Shown: positions 32,121 through 42,628 of the stretch, in pieces | Numbering within the stretch: position 1 is the stretch's first letter | Layout of the letters: each line of letters begins with the position of its first letter | NCBI GenBank assembly: GCA_002803225.1 | Contig: NXFV01001469.1 | Coordinates: forward strand, 36,188-100,187 | Source of the DNA: Gamarada debralockiae | Taxonomy: Eukaryota; Ascomycota; Leotiomycetes; Helotiales; Hyphodiscaceae | Length of the DNA: 64,000 nt | Direction of reading: 5' to 3' | Notes under the pieces: model-generated | What the model was told of the DNA's origin: nothing | Database searches by the model: none | What the model saw: the letters and a program-made list of their open reading frames with translations, nothing else | Program-made: the position numbers and the translations under genes

Positions 32121-34889
32121 TCAATTCCCTCTTCCAGGAACCCTCTGATCTCCCGCTGCACTGAGCGCCTGCAATATCTGACCCGCTTCAATCCCTTCAT
32201 TTTCATCACCAAAGTCCATTCCAAAGCCACTCATGCCCATACCGCCAAACATAGATCCACCTAGGAAATCCGTAGCTTCCGCATTGGAGTTTGCGACAAG
32301 TTGCTGGAACACGTTATTTGAGAAAAGAGGGTCGGGTTCTCTACTCATGGCATAGAAATCTTGGTTCATGTTGTCGCGATCTGTGAAGCCCAAATTCACG
32401 AGGCTTTTGTCCCAATTGTCCGTCCTGTAGAGGTGTTAGTGATTGGAGAGGGAAGTGGGAATGGAGACGAACCATTCCATTGCATCCAGTGCCGCAAACT
32501 CGTTGAACGCCGGATCAATGTCAGCTTCTGATCCTATAGACATGGCATGTTGAAGGTGAGGCGGGAATGATTGTCTCATATTGGCGGACTGATTGAGCCT
32601 AGACCACGCGTCCGCGGATATGGGATTGTTGTTGTTGAACATCGCTCGTGGACTCTCGTGTAGATTGAGAGGTAGATTTTGAACAGAGGCCTGGCCGAAG
32701 GAAGCAGTCCGTGTCGAAACTGGAGATGCCATCTTCGCTGGTTGTGATGTGTTGAGTTGTGGCGGCTGCGACTTGTAGACCTGAGGACTGAACGGCTTCA
32801 TAGCATCGTAATTTGCTACGTTATTAGGGGCTTTGCCTGACATTGGCGTATCTGCGGTCTCTATACCACATATGAGGTCGTAAGCCACTTGGCTTTCTCG
32901 TCGACCGTTTGAAATAGGTGGATTGGGTTGATATGATGATGAGTTCTTAAATGATTCGAAGACCGGCCACGCAGGCTCCATTCCGACCAAACAGTTATCA
33001 AGGTTGTGTTTCCAATCATGGAGGGAAATGTGAGTAATCTCAATACTGCTATTGACGGCTCGGACAACGTCGTATGCAGTTTTGAGGTAGTATTCGAAAG
33101 TTGGAGGCACGATGAGAAGGCCAAAGTCGTTGGAATGCTGTCTGAGAAGCTCCACGATCTGACGGGCGGATCTTGTACATGGCTCCAGATTCACGCTCTC
33201 CGACCCCTGGCCATGTGAGAAAAGCTGCGACGTTGCCAAAGTAGTGAAATATGCGATATGCAAATTGTGGTGATGTGGAAGTAGTGACATAGCCTTCTCG
33301 CTATTCATTGCTGAGGAGTCGAAGTACAATGGCAATGATTGGGCCTGGCTCCAGTTGTGTAGCTTTTCCAACAAGCCTGTACTGAGCTGCAGCTTTTTGC
33401 TACTGTTGGATATACAAGTAGCTTCGTTTAGAATTTGTAGCACTTGAACCAGCCGGTTGAAAGTGCTAAGAACAGACGCAGGGCCTCGAGAGCCTGTACT
33501 ACCTCGGCGAACTGTAAGGCAGTCTGTCCATGGGTCCCACTCCTCCAAGCCATCCTCTTCGACCAATCCAACGATATCCACATCATCAGCTCGAAGATGT
33601 GGTCGATGGTCCAATCGAGCGGCGATAATTGTATCAAGGACGAAGCATCCAAGAAAAACATGCTTTGTCCTAGATTTTGAGAATGCCTTCAATATGTCAT
33701 CTGAAGGTCGGTCGAGTCCCAAATAAGTCGCGACTCGAACAGCTTGGCCAATGAGGAGCCATGCTCTGCTCAGATGTCCAATGCCCATATTCGTGAGTGC
33801 CAAAATTAGGAGAGCTTGCACATGACCTAGTTCAAAAACACCTTCCTCGTTTGGAATGAGGCTTCTTGCGTGAGAATACATTCTCTCTGCAGTCCATACC
33901 ATTTCTGCCACTGGCCCTTGAGCGTGAGGTATGTTGTTTATTGCTCTATGCTGGAACTTCGCGTATGCAATGGCAGCCCATAGTGCCGCATGATCTCCAG
34001 ATCCACAGCCAAAAATAGGGACGTTGTCCCGATTTTGCGAATATTGGTAGGAAGTCCGGAGGAGATCGTGTTTCTCGATGATAGGAAGCCAGCTATGAGT
34101 GTACGAAAAGTAGACATCAAGAAGATGCCAGGCCTCAGAAGGAAGATCCGGAACCTCAGGGACTGTAGTGGAATTTGCTGAGGCAGCATTGGGGTATGAT
34201 GGGCTCAGAATGGACTGGAGCTCTCTACGCATGAACCGGTCATTCTCATAGACGCCCGAAAGAGTTAGAGAATCTTGAGGCGCATCCGGGGCTCGAATAT
34301 CGAGCTTCCTACTCGGCCAGCCACTCGATGATGAAGGTCTCTGACTCCCTTGCGCCCTGATTGATTGAATGCCACTTAACCCAACCTTCTTTCCACCATG
34401 AGCGTCGGAGTCGGCACGTTTCCGCTTCCCATTTTCTATCGGATGCTCTACTATCGAGAGTAACCTTTCGAGCTCTCGAGAAATTTGTGACTTCCTCCAA
34501 ATATCGACCAAGTTATCCGAGTTGCCTTCATCATTCCAGGCATTTGACAAGGTATCATTTCCATCGTCGCCCGTTATTACCAGAAGTACATTGTCTTCGA
34601 CGCCTTCAACCTCTCGTATGGCAAGCCCCCAGAGTTTCTCTAGACCTCGAACGTATCCTTCTGGCAAGCCGCGCTTCTTCACATTCGCATCGTAAGAACA
34701 TGCTCGCCCGTTTGTTGTGCATGTTGTGCATGCTGGCCTCTTCCCGTCACATTTGTCTTTCCTACTCCGACACCTGTCGCAAGCTTGGCTAACGCGTTTC
34801 CTTGGACCTCCTTTCGATTTTTTTGTTTCTTGTTCCTCTGGTTTCGCTGTCGAGGATTCCCTTCCCGGCGATTGCTCTTGATATTCCAT
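32121..34889 (-). CDS. qutA: quinate pathway activator, Zn2Cys6 transcription factor
   Basis: Exons 32473-34889 and 32121-32424 give 906 aa; family members are about 815-825, so this one is long. The open frame reaches further upstream, but its first true ATG is 34889 (MEYQEQSPGRE). The Zn2Cys6 motif is CDRCRSRKDKCDGKRPAC-TTC-TTNGRAC at residues 37-64, followed by the linker VKKRGLPEGYVRGLEKLWGL that marks QutA/Qa-1F. The regulatory half has SWLPIIEKHDLLRTSY and VRVATYLGLDRPSDD. The intron splits DAMEW-TDNWDKSLVNLGF, the conserved C-terminal element. The protein should activate the cluster and itself when quinate is present, and be held inactive by QutR. It diverges from qutR. Confidence 0.94.
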
Positions 34890-35596
34890 TACCGGTTGCC
34901 CGTGGGCAGAATCGTGAGGTCGAACATGCGGCTCGCACGTCGTAAGCCCAGTTGCTGGAAATCGATATTCGGCGCCCGAGAGATGTTGAGCATTAAGAAT
35001 CTTCGGCCATATCAGAAAGCCGGCTTCCGTGATTCTTCGAGGCCTTTGCCGAGCGTCGCACAATGAAGTATCGTGTGGGCGCGTCGTGTCCTCGAGGGAT
35101 GCGGCTAGGGTTCGTAGAGCACCGCGATAGTTTCACTCGTGACCGGCGACAGTTGTTGAACTCTCAGTCTCTGCGCGAGCCCCAGAGATTTGCGAGTTAA
35201 AATGAGCCAGTCAAGCCTCATCAACTGTCAGCCCCCCATACCCCACAAACTGTAGCAACTTCGCGATCCGGGTAAGCTCTCTTCCGATTCAGATATGTTT
35301 AGTCAGCACCAGTCGACTTTCGATTCGTGGAGTGATTTGTGTTCTGACCACCTTCACTCTTTAAAATCTTTATATGTCAATTTCCATCCAAGTTCATCTG
35401 CTCATCCTTTGCTTTTGTCGATTACTGTATGCTGTGGCGGTCCCGTGTCCAGTAGCTACAGTGCAACATCAACTCTCCGGATTGGCCCCGAAGTGTCGGC
35501 CTTTTACCCCGCTTCTGGACGCACGACTGGGAGCACCCGCCAACAGAACTTCCAGAACCAAGGCTCACGTGCTCAACGGAGACAGAGCGTATCGTC
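34890..35596. promoter_or_regulatory. qutA-qutR divergent promoter with candidate QutA site
   Basis: 707 bp between start codons. GGGTAAGCTCTCTTCC at 35270-35285 matches 13 of 16 positions of the published consensus GGRTAARYRYTTATCC, with the left half perfect. In Neurospora the activator binds between qa-1F and qa-1S. Plus-strand open frames from 35295 are out of frame with qutR and have no family match. Confidence 0.5.
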
Positions 35597-38076
35597 ATGT
35601 CTGCTGTGACTACCCAGCTCGAGCAAGCATCGCGGCACTCTTCACTGAGCCTGGAATCACGGCCCCAGTCACCAAGCACAAGACAATTTCCTCAAAATGC
35701 TTCAATTGTCCTCATCGGATCTCGAGGCTCGGGGAAGCGGAGTCTTGGCTTCATCGGTGCAACTCATCTAGGACGGCGTCTAATTACGGAAGATCATTAT
35801 TTCCAAGAAGCTACAGGAGTATCCAGGGGTGCCTTTCTCCAGCAGCATGGAAACCGGGAGTTCTACAAACGAAATGTTGAGGTGTTGAGGCAGATGCTGG
35901 AAAGGCATCGATCAGGATGCATCATTGAATGTGGGATGGGAAGTCTTGCGAAGGAGGCCCAGAGAGCTCTTTTTGAGTATTCAAAAACAAACCCCGTGAT
36001 CTACATCACCCGGGATAGTCAAACGATCCGAAATCTGTTGAACCTTGGGGAGCAAGAAGCCGCTCGTCTGGAAATTGGGGATTTGGCCCATCGCGGTTGT
36101 TCAAATCTAGAGTACTACAATCTGTACGACCCTAGCTGCGACGACATGGCCTCATCAGAGAATGGATCTCCAAATGTAGCGTCGAGACTCAAGTACGCCA
36201 AAGAAGACTTCTCCAGTTTTCTTGATTTCTTGACAGGTCAAGGGGTTATTCGAAGTGGGCTGGAAAGTCCATTTTCGATTGCTGCACTTCCACCAGAGTT
36301 CAGATCATTCACGTATGCTCTCTCTATTCGCCTCTCCAGTATACCTGATCTTGACTTGGAGGAACTCGAAGCCGGCGCAGATGCTGTCCAGTTGAAGATT
36401 GATGCATTTATGCCTGATATGCAGAAATTTACTGGGAAGCAGGTGGCTACTATCAGGAGAAAGCTTGGTGTTCCAATCATCTATCACGTAGAAGAAAATG
36501 TCTTCGAAGGATCCAATTATTCGATGCCTGAAAAGGAGGATATCTACTTCACATTGTTGGAATATGGCTTACGATTTGGCGTGGAATATATTGTTGTCGA
36601 TCTGAAGTATTCTTCGAGTAATGTTACGCGCCTTGTGCAGCATTCTGGACGGACAAAGGTGATTGGGCATCATCTTGCAAGAGAAGAGAATTCATGGGGA
36701 TGGGACGACGAATCTCGTATGATACAGTATCGAAGAGCCAAATCTCTAGGCTGCGACATGGTTCGGTTCGCCCGAGCGACTTCAAAAGAGTCCGATAACG
36801 AGACTGTTCGAGCTTTCCGGGCAAAGATCGAAGCAATTCCTGATCATCTTCCTGTGATAGCATACAATCTGGGAGACCATGGGCGACCCTCGCTGATTGA
36901 AAATCGAATCTTCACTCCCGTCACTCACCCCATCATGCAGTCAACTGTCAGTCTAAGTCAGATAAGACAATTCCTTCCCACGGCAGCAGAGGCCATGCAA
37001 GCACTTTACCAGAAATCTATCCTGGACCCCCTTCATTTCTACCATCTCGGCGCCAGTGTGTTCTACAGTCTTTCTCCAGCTATGCACAGCGCCGCATACC
37101 AGGTATGTGGGATGAACAACGACTTCCGCAGCTTACAAGTTAGCTCTCTCGAGGACATCCACCGTCTTTGCCAAGATTCGAATTTCGGAGGGGCAGCCAT
37201 AACTCAACCATTCAAGGTCCAGATCCTGACTCGAATAGCAGCCAAGAGTTATCACGCTAAAGCAATCGGTGCTGTGAATACACTGCTGCCACTGCGAATG
37301 CTACCAGACAACAGCCCTCTAGATGGAAGTACGCAATCACTCCTCCGACAAGCTAATCACAGAAGCAAGGCAGGACCGGTATGCGCGTACTATGGCGACA
37401 ACACAGACTGGATTGGCATAATCACTTGCCTTAGGAGAAACATCTCTCCCCGGAATGTCGTGCAGCCTTCCAAAACGACGGGCTTAGTGATCGGAGCAGG
37501 TGGAATGGCGCGAGCGGCAATCTACGCCATGATACAACTGGGATGCCGCAAGGTATTCTTGTTCAATCGTACAATCGAGAACGCAGAAAACGTCGCCCGC
37601 CATTTCAACTCGTGGGCAAGCGGACTGAGCAGTGATGGGGAGATTGTACGTGTGCTAAAGTCACCAGACGAGAACTGGCCTTTGAATTTCAAATTCCCAA
37701 CGATGATTGTATCTTGTGTGCCTGCTAGGAGTGTGGGTACTCATGGTCCCGCGAATTTTGAGATGCCCTTGCAATGGCTAGGAAGTCCTACGGGTGGCGT
37801 GGTGGTCGAGGTAAGTTTCCGTGACTGTTCCAAAAGTCCTAGACTAAACAATTTCAGCTCTCATATCTACCATTAGATACTCCGCTACTCAGACAAATCC
37901 GCCGAGTGCGAGAGGAAACAAAGCAAGCCTGGGTCATCGTTGACGGACTGGAAGTCCTGCCTGAGCAAGCTATTGCTCAATTCGAATTGATGACGGGGAG
38001 GAAAGCACCTAAGAGAAGGATGAGGCTCGAAGTCTTACAGAATTACCATAGATATGAAGTTCAAGGCCAGAGCTGA
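35597..38076 (+). CDS. qutR: quinate repressor, AROM-like (shikimate-kinase / dehydroquinase / shikimate-dehydrogenase fold)
   Basis: Exons 35597-37810 and 37858-38076 give 810 aa, shorter than known repressors (about 920), so a 5' exon may be missing from my model. Order of domains: a shikimate-kinase-like part (IGSRGSGKRS at 40-49, the Thr after Lys replaced), a type-I dehydroquinase-like part (about 215-450), and a shikimate-dehydrogenase-like part (SVFYSLSPAMHSAAY, GGAAITQPFKVQI, GAVNTLLP, GDNTDWIG, IGAGGMARAAIYA). This is the C-terminal half of the pentafunctional AROM protein. It is known to bind pathway metabolites and restrain QutA, not to catalyse. A 47-bp intron precedes LSYLPLDTPLL. 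Confidence 0.92.
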
Positions 38077-39190
38077 GACTTACCTAATACGACAATATCA
38101 ACAAGAAACATATATCTCACTTCCGCAGTCCGCCAGAACATCGCTTCTGTTTTTCCTATATGAACAATTACCATTCGTTTTACATCTTCCACAGTCAGCT
38201 TTTTGAGTTCAATCTAGCGTTTAAGCTGGAGCAGTCTCCCTTATCAGTGTCTGCCAATCACGCGGAAGTATCTTCCACGTGATACAAAAGGGCAGCATGC
38301 TTAGTAATTGCGTCGACTGCCTTTGATGAGAATTCTTCTTAATCCTGACCAAAGCGTGACAAAAATGTTATTAAGTCATTCTTGTAACACAGCATTTATT
38401 CTGCAGGAGAAATAATACCCCGCCGAAGATGATCTCGTTGCAGCTTTGTCATCCTTGGCTCTGATTAATTCATGCATTACTAATCAGACTGCAAACAAGC
38501 GTCTAGCTATCCACTTAGTACTTTGCTTACTACACTGCATTCTGCATTACACCCCAAGATTCTGCACACCGGCACTTGTGACCCTTATAAAGAGAGAGGC
38601 TCGATCCGATGATGCAGGGCATCTGCAACCTTAATACCTTATTTTACCAGGGACGGAAGAAAAGCCGCCAGTGATGTGGAGTTTATGACAACCAAATGCA
38701 GACTGGCCGTTGCATCTACTAACGGCTTTTGTATTCCCCCCTCTCAGTATTATTTTTGCCAAGGCCTCAGATTGCCACAACTATTCGGAGTTGAATTCCA
38801 GTGTTTGGACAGGTATGGCCAGGCTGACCTCGCATTTCCTGTGTGACTGAGTCTTGGAAATCCATGATCAACTTCCTCTAAGTGGAGGCAACTCGAGGCA
38901 ATTTGTTTCTCAAGATGTTGATCGGACCGCTTTGCCAAGAGCTTCAATTGAAGGTGGAGAGCCAGCATGCAAATGCACGATTACTACCCTGCTTGTAGGA
39001 CAAACTTAATCAAGAATTTTCAGGTCCATGATCACGAGGTAAAGGAAGAGATGAATGGGGAGAAAATTCTTCCGAGGCTGCTGTTCTAAGATGTATATAA
39101 GGAGGAGCACTCGCTCAGCACAGTTCTTCTGCACCTCACTATCTAGCAAACACTTCCAATTTCGCCCACTTCAATCAAGTGATTCCCATC
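38077..39190. other. spacer between qutR and the isochorismatase gene
   Basis: 1.1 kb without a supported gene. A minus-strand frame of about 70 residues at 38750-38968 (HLQLKLLAKRSD, SCLHLEEVDHGFPRLS) looks protein-like but matches nothing I can name. TATATAA at 39094-39100 is a plausible core promoter for the gene starting at 39191. Confidence 0.4.
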
Positions 39191-40167
39191 ATGAAGTTCT
39201 TCGTATCTCTCGCCTGTTTCCTGGCCGCGGCCACAGCAACAGCCACTTCAGGTCCTCATTCTGCATCATCACCTTTAAGACTTTGCCATAGTGACCAAAG
39301 GCAGGCTACACCTTCACTCGTCTGAACAAGACCGACGCCGTAAGTCCACTCGTCACACCAGAACTCTGAGCACAATTAATAGTCACGACGCAGGCCCTTC
39401 TCGTGGTAGACCACCAAATTGGTCTCTCCGAGCTCGTCCGCGACTACAGCCCAACCGAATTCCGCAATAACATTCTCGCACACGCTGCGCTGGGAAAGCT
39501 GTTCAATCTCCCAACCGTCTTGACCACGTCCGCTGACACTGGTCCAAACGGTGCTTTGCCGAAGGAAATCATCGAAGTGCGCTTCCCTTTCCAGCACCCA
39601 GGTGCATAACTGACGAAAGACTCCAGATGCATCCCACAGCGCCATTCATCCACCGCCAAGGCGAAGTCGATGCCTGGGACAACCCCGATTTCCGCGCCGC
39701 CGTCCAAGCCACAGGAAAGAGCCAAATAATCCTCGCAGGTATCGTGACGGAAGTTTGTACGTACCCAGTACTCCTCACCCAAGTTCCCACCCCCTTCACC
39801 CCTTACCGTTCCCCTTCCCTCCAACCTTCTTCCCCACACCACTAACAAGTCCCCAGGCACGTCCTTCCTAGCGCTCTCCCTACGGGAAGCCGGCTACGAA
39901 GTATGGGCCAACACGGACGCCTCCGGCACCTTCACCGACAAGCTGGCTGCAGACGCGAATCGACGTATGGAGCAAGCAGGCGTGCATTTGATGGGGATGT
40001 TTGGTATTGCGATGGATTTGATGAGGGATTGGAGGAATACGCCTGGTTCGGCGGAGGTGCTACCGTTTTTGGATCAGTATCTTGTGCCGTATAGCTGGGT
40101 GGCTAGAGCGCATGGGTATGCGATTGATAATGGGACTTTGATTCCTGGGGAGGCGCAGATTTTGTAG
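39191..40167 (+). CDS. predicted secreted isochorismatase-family cysteine hydrolase (YcaC-like)
   Basis: Five exons (39191-39251, 39305-39339, 39394-39576, 39627-39756, 39857-40167) give 239 aa. The first exon encodes a textbook signal peptide, MKFFVSLACFLAAATATATS. The hydrolase domain has the catalytic Asp38 (LLVVDHQIG) and nucleophile Cys137 (GIVTEVCTSF), plus EVDAWDNPDF, TDASGTF and HLMGMFGIAMDLMRDWRN typical of YcaC-like members. The third catalytic residue (Lys) is not placed with confidence. TATATAA lies 91-97 bp upstream of the ATG. The family cleaves isochorismate, amides or related compounds; the substrate here is unknown. All exon joins keep frame. Secreted isochorismatases of some plant pathogens act on host salicylate precursors, but nothing in the sequence shows that role here. 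Confidence 0.88.
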
Positions 40168-40766
40168 GTGGGTTAGGGAGAAGGGTTAGGGAGAGGGTGT
40201 TGAGTGTGGAGGGCAGGCGAGTGGAGTGGAGGACGAGTGGGAGGAGATGGTTGGTGGAAGGTGGCCAAGTACGAGAAATTCAAGAAGATTGGATGTTAAA
40301 ATAATTCTATTCGTGCGAAGAGATGTTTGAGAAGTTCTCTTGCCCCTTATCCGCCATCCTAATGAAAGGCTGTAGCAGAGCCAGAATAAGGTGCCTTCTA
40401 ATCCCAAAGAGTCCAAATGACTGATTCAATCTGCCAACGCTCCGTTAAGAACACGCCTCTAGATGAGACATGCTCCTGCAGCCTCTACAGGCTGCATCGC
40501 TGGGTACAAATACAAATTAATTTTCCAAACATAGTCGAAAACAGTTGATCATCATCATCACCCATCACCCATCACATAGAAACAAAAAAATAAGTAAGGT
40601 TATTCATTCTTTAATCCTGATCCGTGCACTTGAGCATGCGGAAGCCTCCAACCCCATCCTTACCCAAACTGGTATCTCGTGACGCCGCGCTGAGTTGAAA
40701 GCAAAGCAAAAGTAACGAAATTCTTACTGTCATCATCATTCATTCATTCTCCATAATGTTCATTCC
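40168..40766. other. convergent 3' region
   Basis: About 600 bp between the isochorismatase stop and the PRPP synthetase stop. It is G-rich just after the first stop, with no gene or clear repeat. Confidence 0.4.
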
Positions 40767-42464
40767 TCAGTCATTCGAGTGTGTGAAGAGCGCAGACATC
40801 GACTCGCCGTAGTGGTTTCTTCGGATAGCTTCTCCGAGCAAATTGGACAAGTCTAGGATCACCAACTTCTTCACCTCGCGAGCCTTCTCCACTGGGATTG
40901 GGAAGGAGTTCGTGACGAGAATCGTGTCGATGCAGTCACAATCCTGCAATTCCTCGAGAGCGTCACCGCCGAAGAGGCCATGCGTTGCAATGCAGTAGAC
41001 CTTCTTGGCGCCACCACGTTTGACCACGGTTTCTGCAGCTGCGATCCAGCTTCCAGCTTTGTCAATCATATCGTCAACAATGAAGACAGTCCGACCTTTG
41101 ACGTCGCCCACCAATGTGATCTTTTGCTCCAGGCATGGATTTGTAAAATTCTGCTCTTCTTCGTCTGAGGTAGCCGCTGCATCTCCAGTGCCACCTAACG
41201 CGTGTGGTTCAGGGTTGAAGAACGAGGATGCTCGAGATGCTTCCATAGGATCTTCATCAGGACGCTCTAGAATCACTGAGCTCGACATTGTTGACTCGGG
41301 ATAATCGTCAGGCACAATATGACCTTGCACAAGTCTGCCGTGCGTGACTTCCCGGGCTCGCTCATCCGTGTATTCCATATCCTCCTCAACTGGCGATGAT
41401 ATTGTTGGCGTACTTTGAGCGCGGATTAATGGTGATCGAGTTGGAGCAGTGCCACCATGTGCGCTCCTAAAAGGAGACGGAAGATTCGGATTCCATCGTG
41501 GGGAAGGGTGGCTGTTTTGACGACTATGCGACGGCCGTTCTGGTCTTGACGGAGTGTGGCCATTTTGTTGATGTCTTTGTTCTACTCCATGATCTTCTGA
41601 AGCGGTGTTCGTATTCAATGGCTTGAGCTCGGGCTTCGAATCTTGTAGAGGCGCGTCGCCAATGTGCAGCCTGCTAACGTCCGCATCCAAATCAGATTCC
41701 GGTACCAGGCCATCGAGACGCTTCATTATCATGCTTGCAGTCATATTGCCACCTCCCCGCCGCCTATCTGTTGTGACCATTCCAAAGTTGAGCTTCAAGG
41801 CATCCGCCAAAGATGTGACCCGCTTGGTGCCTCCAGCATTTTTGGATACGCACACAGCTTCCTTCCAATTGGTAACATTGTGTCTGATCCATCGTGCTAT
41901 CAACGGTTCTGCGTGTAGATTGTCGACGGGGCATTTGAAGAAGCCTTGCATTTGTGAAGCATGCAGGTCGATTGTTATGACATGATTGATTCCGGCGACG
42001 TGTAGGAGATTCGCAAGCATACGCGCTGTGATTGCACCTCGATGTGACTTCTTCTTTGATTGTCTGCTATATGGAAAGTAAGGTAAGACCGCTACAGAGG
42101 TTAGCCTGGCACACGAAGGAGAATTGTTCTGCTGGTGGTGGGTGATCGGACCTGTGATCTTGTTTGCTGAACCTCCCTTGCAAGCAGATATGAGAATAAG
42201 AAGCTCCATTATGCTATCATTGATCTTGGGACTACCCGATTGTACCACAAAGACATCCTTCTCTCGAATACTAGTCAGGATCTTGACGCTGGTCTCTCCC
42301 TGCGCTCCAGTCAGTTCGTGTCACAAAAAGGAAAAAGGATGTTCCGGGCTTGCATTTGCGAACTGTGAGAGCTCGACAGGAGCTGGAGCCATGCCCAGAT
42401 TCGAGCATATTTGCCCCGTGAGATTGGGGCATGAGCTCCCCGCGAAAATAAGGGTGTTGCGCAT
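40767..42464 (-). CDS. ribose-phosphate pyrophosphokinase, large-insert (Prs5-like) subunit
   Basis: Exons 42354-42464, 42152-42299 and 40767-42091 give 527 aa. The N-terminus MRNTLIFAGSSCPNL and ELSQFANGETSVKI is the standard PRS start; then VFVVQSG, LPYFPYSRQSKKKSHRGA, HVITIDLHASQMQGFF, KNAGGTKRV, VTTDRRR and VFIVDDMIDKAGSWIAAAE. The last motif replaces the usual DTGGT loop, as in yeast Prs5-type subunits. About 150 Ser/Pro/His-rich residues are inserted between DDRRR and the PRPP loop. PRPP feeds purine, pyrimidine, His and Trp synthesis; fungal subunits work as hetero-oligomers. The first intron begins with GC and the second is 60 bp and readable through. Confidence 0.92.
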
Positions 42465-42628
42465 AATGGTGTTGTTCGTGAAGGAGGCCTGAAAAGTTCG
42501 CGAAAGAAAATCTTAAAATTGTTTGGAGACCCACTATCTCTAAACTCCAACGCCAACTCCCCAATTATTGGCAATGTGACCCTCAACGCCAACAACACGA
42601 GCACTGACACCAGAAATCAGTCTGGCAA
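42465..42628. promoter_or_regulatory. 164-bp shared divergent promoter
   Basis: The start codons of the PRPP synthetase (42464, minus) and the XPG-like nuclease (42629, plus) are only 164 bp apart, so the two genes must share upstream DNA. Confidence 0.6.

Noticed and set aside
32474..35063. Longer qutA start upstream of 34889
   Set aside because: The open frame begins at a TTG codon, and the first true ATG is at 34889, just before the zinc cluster; a stop lies at 35133-35135.
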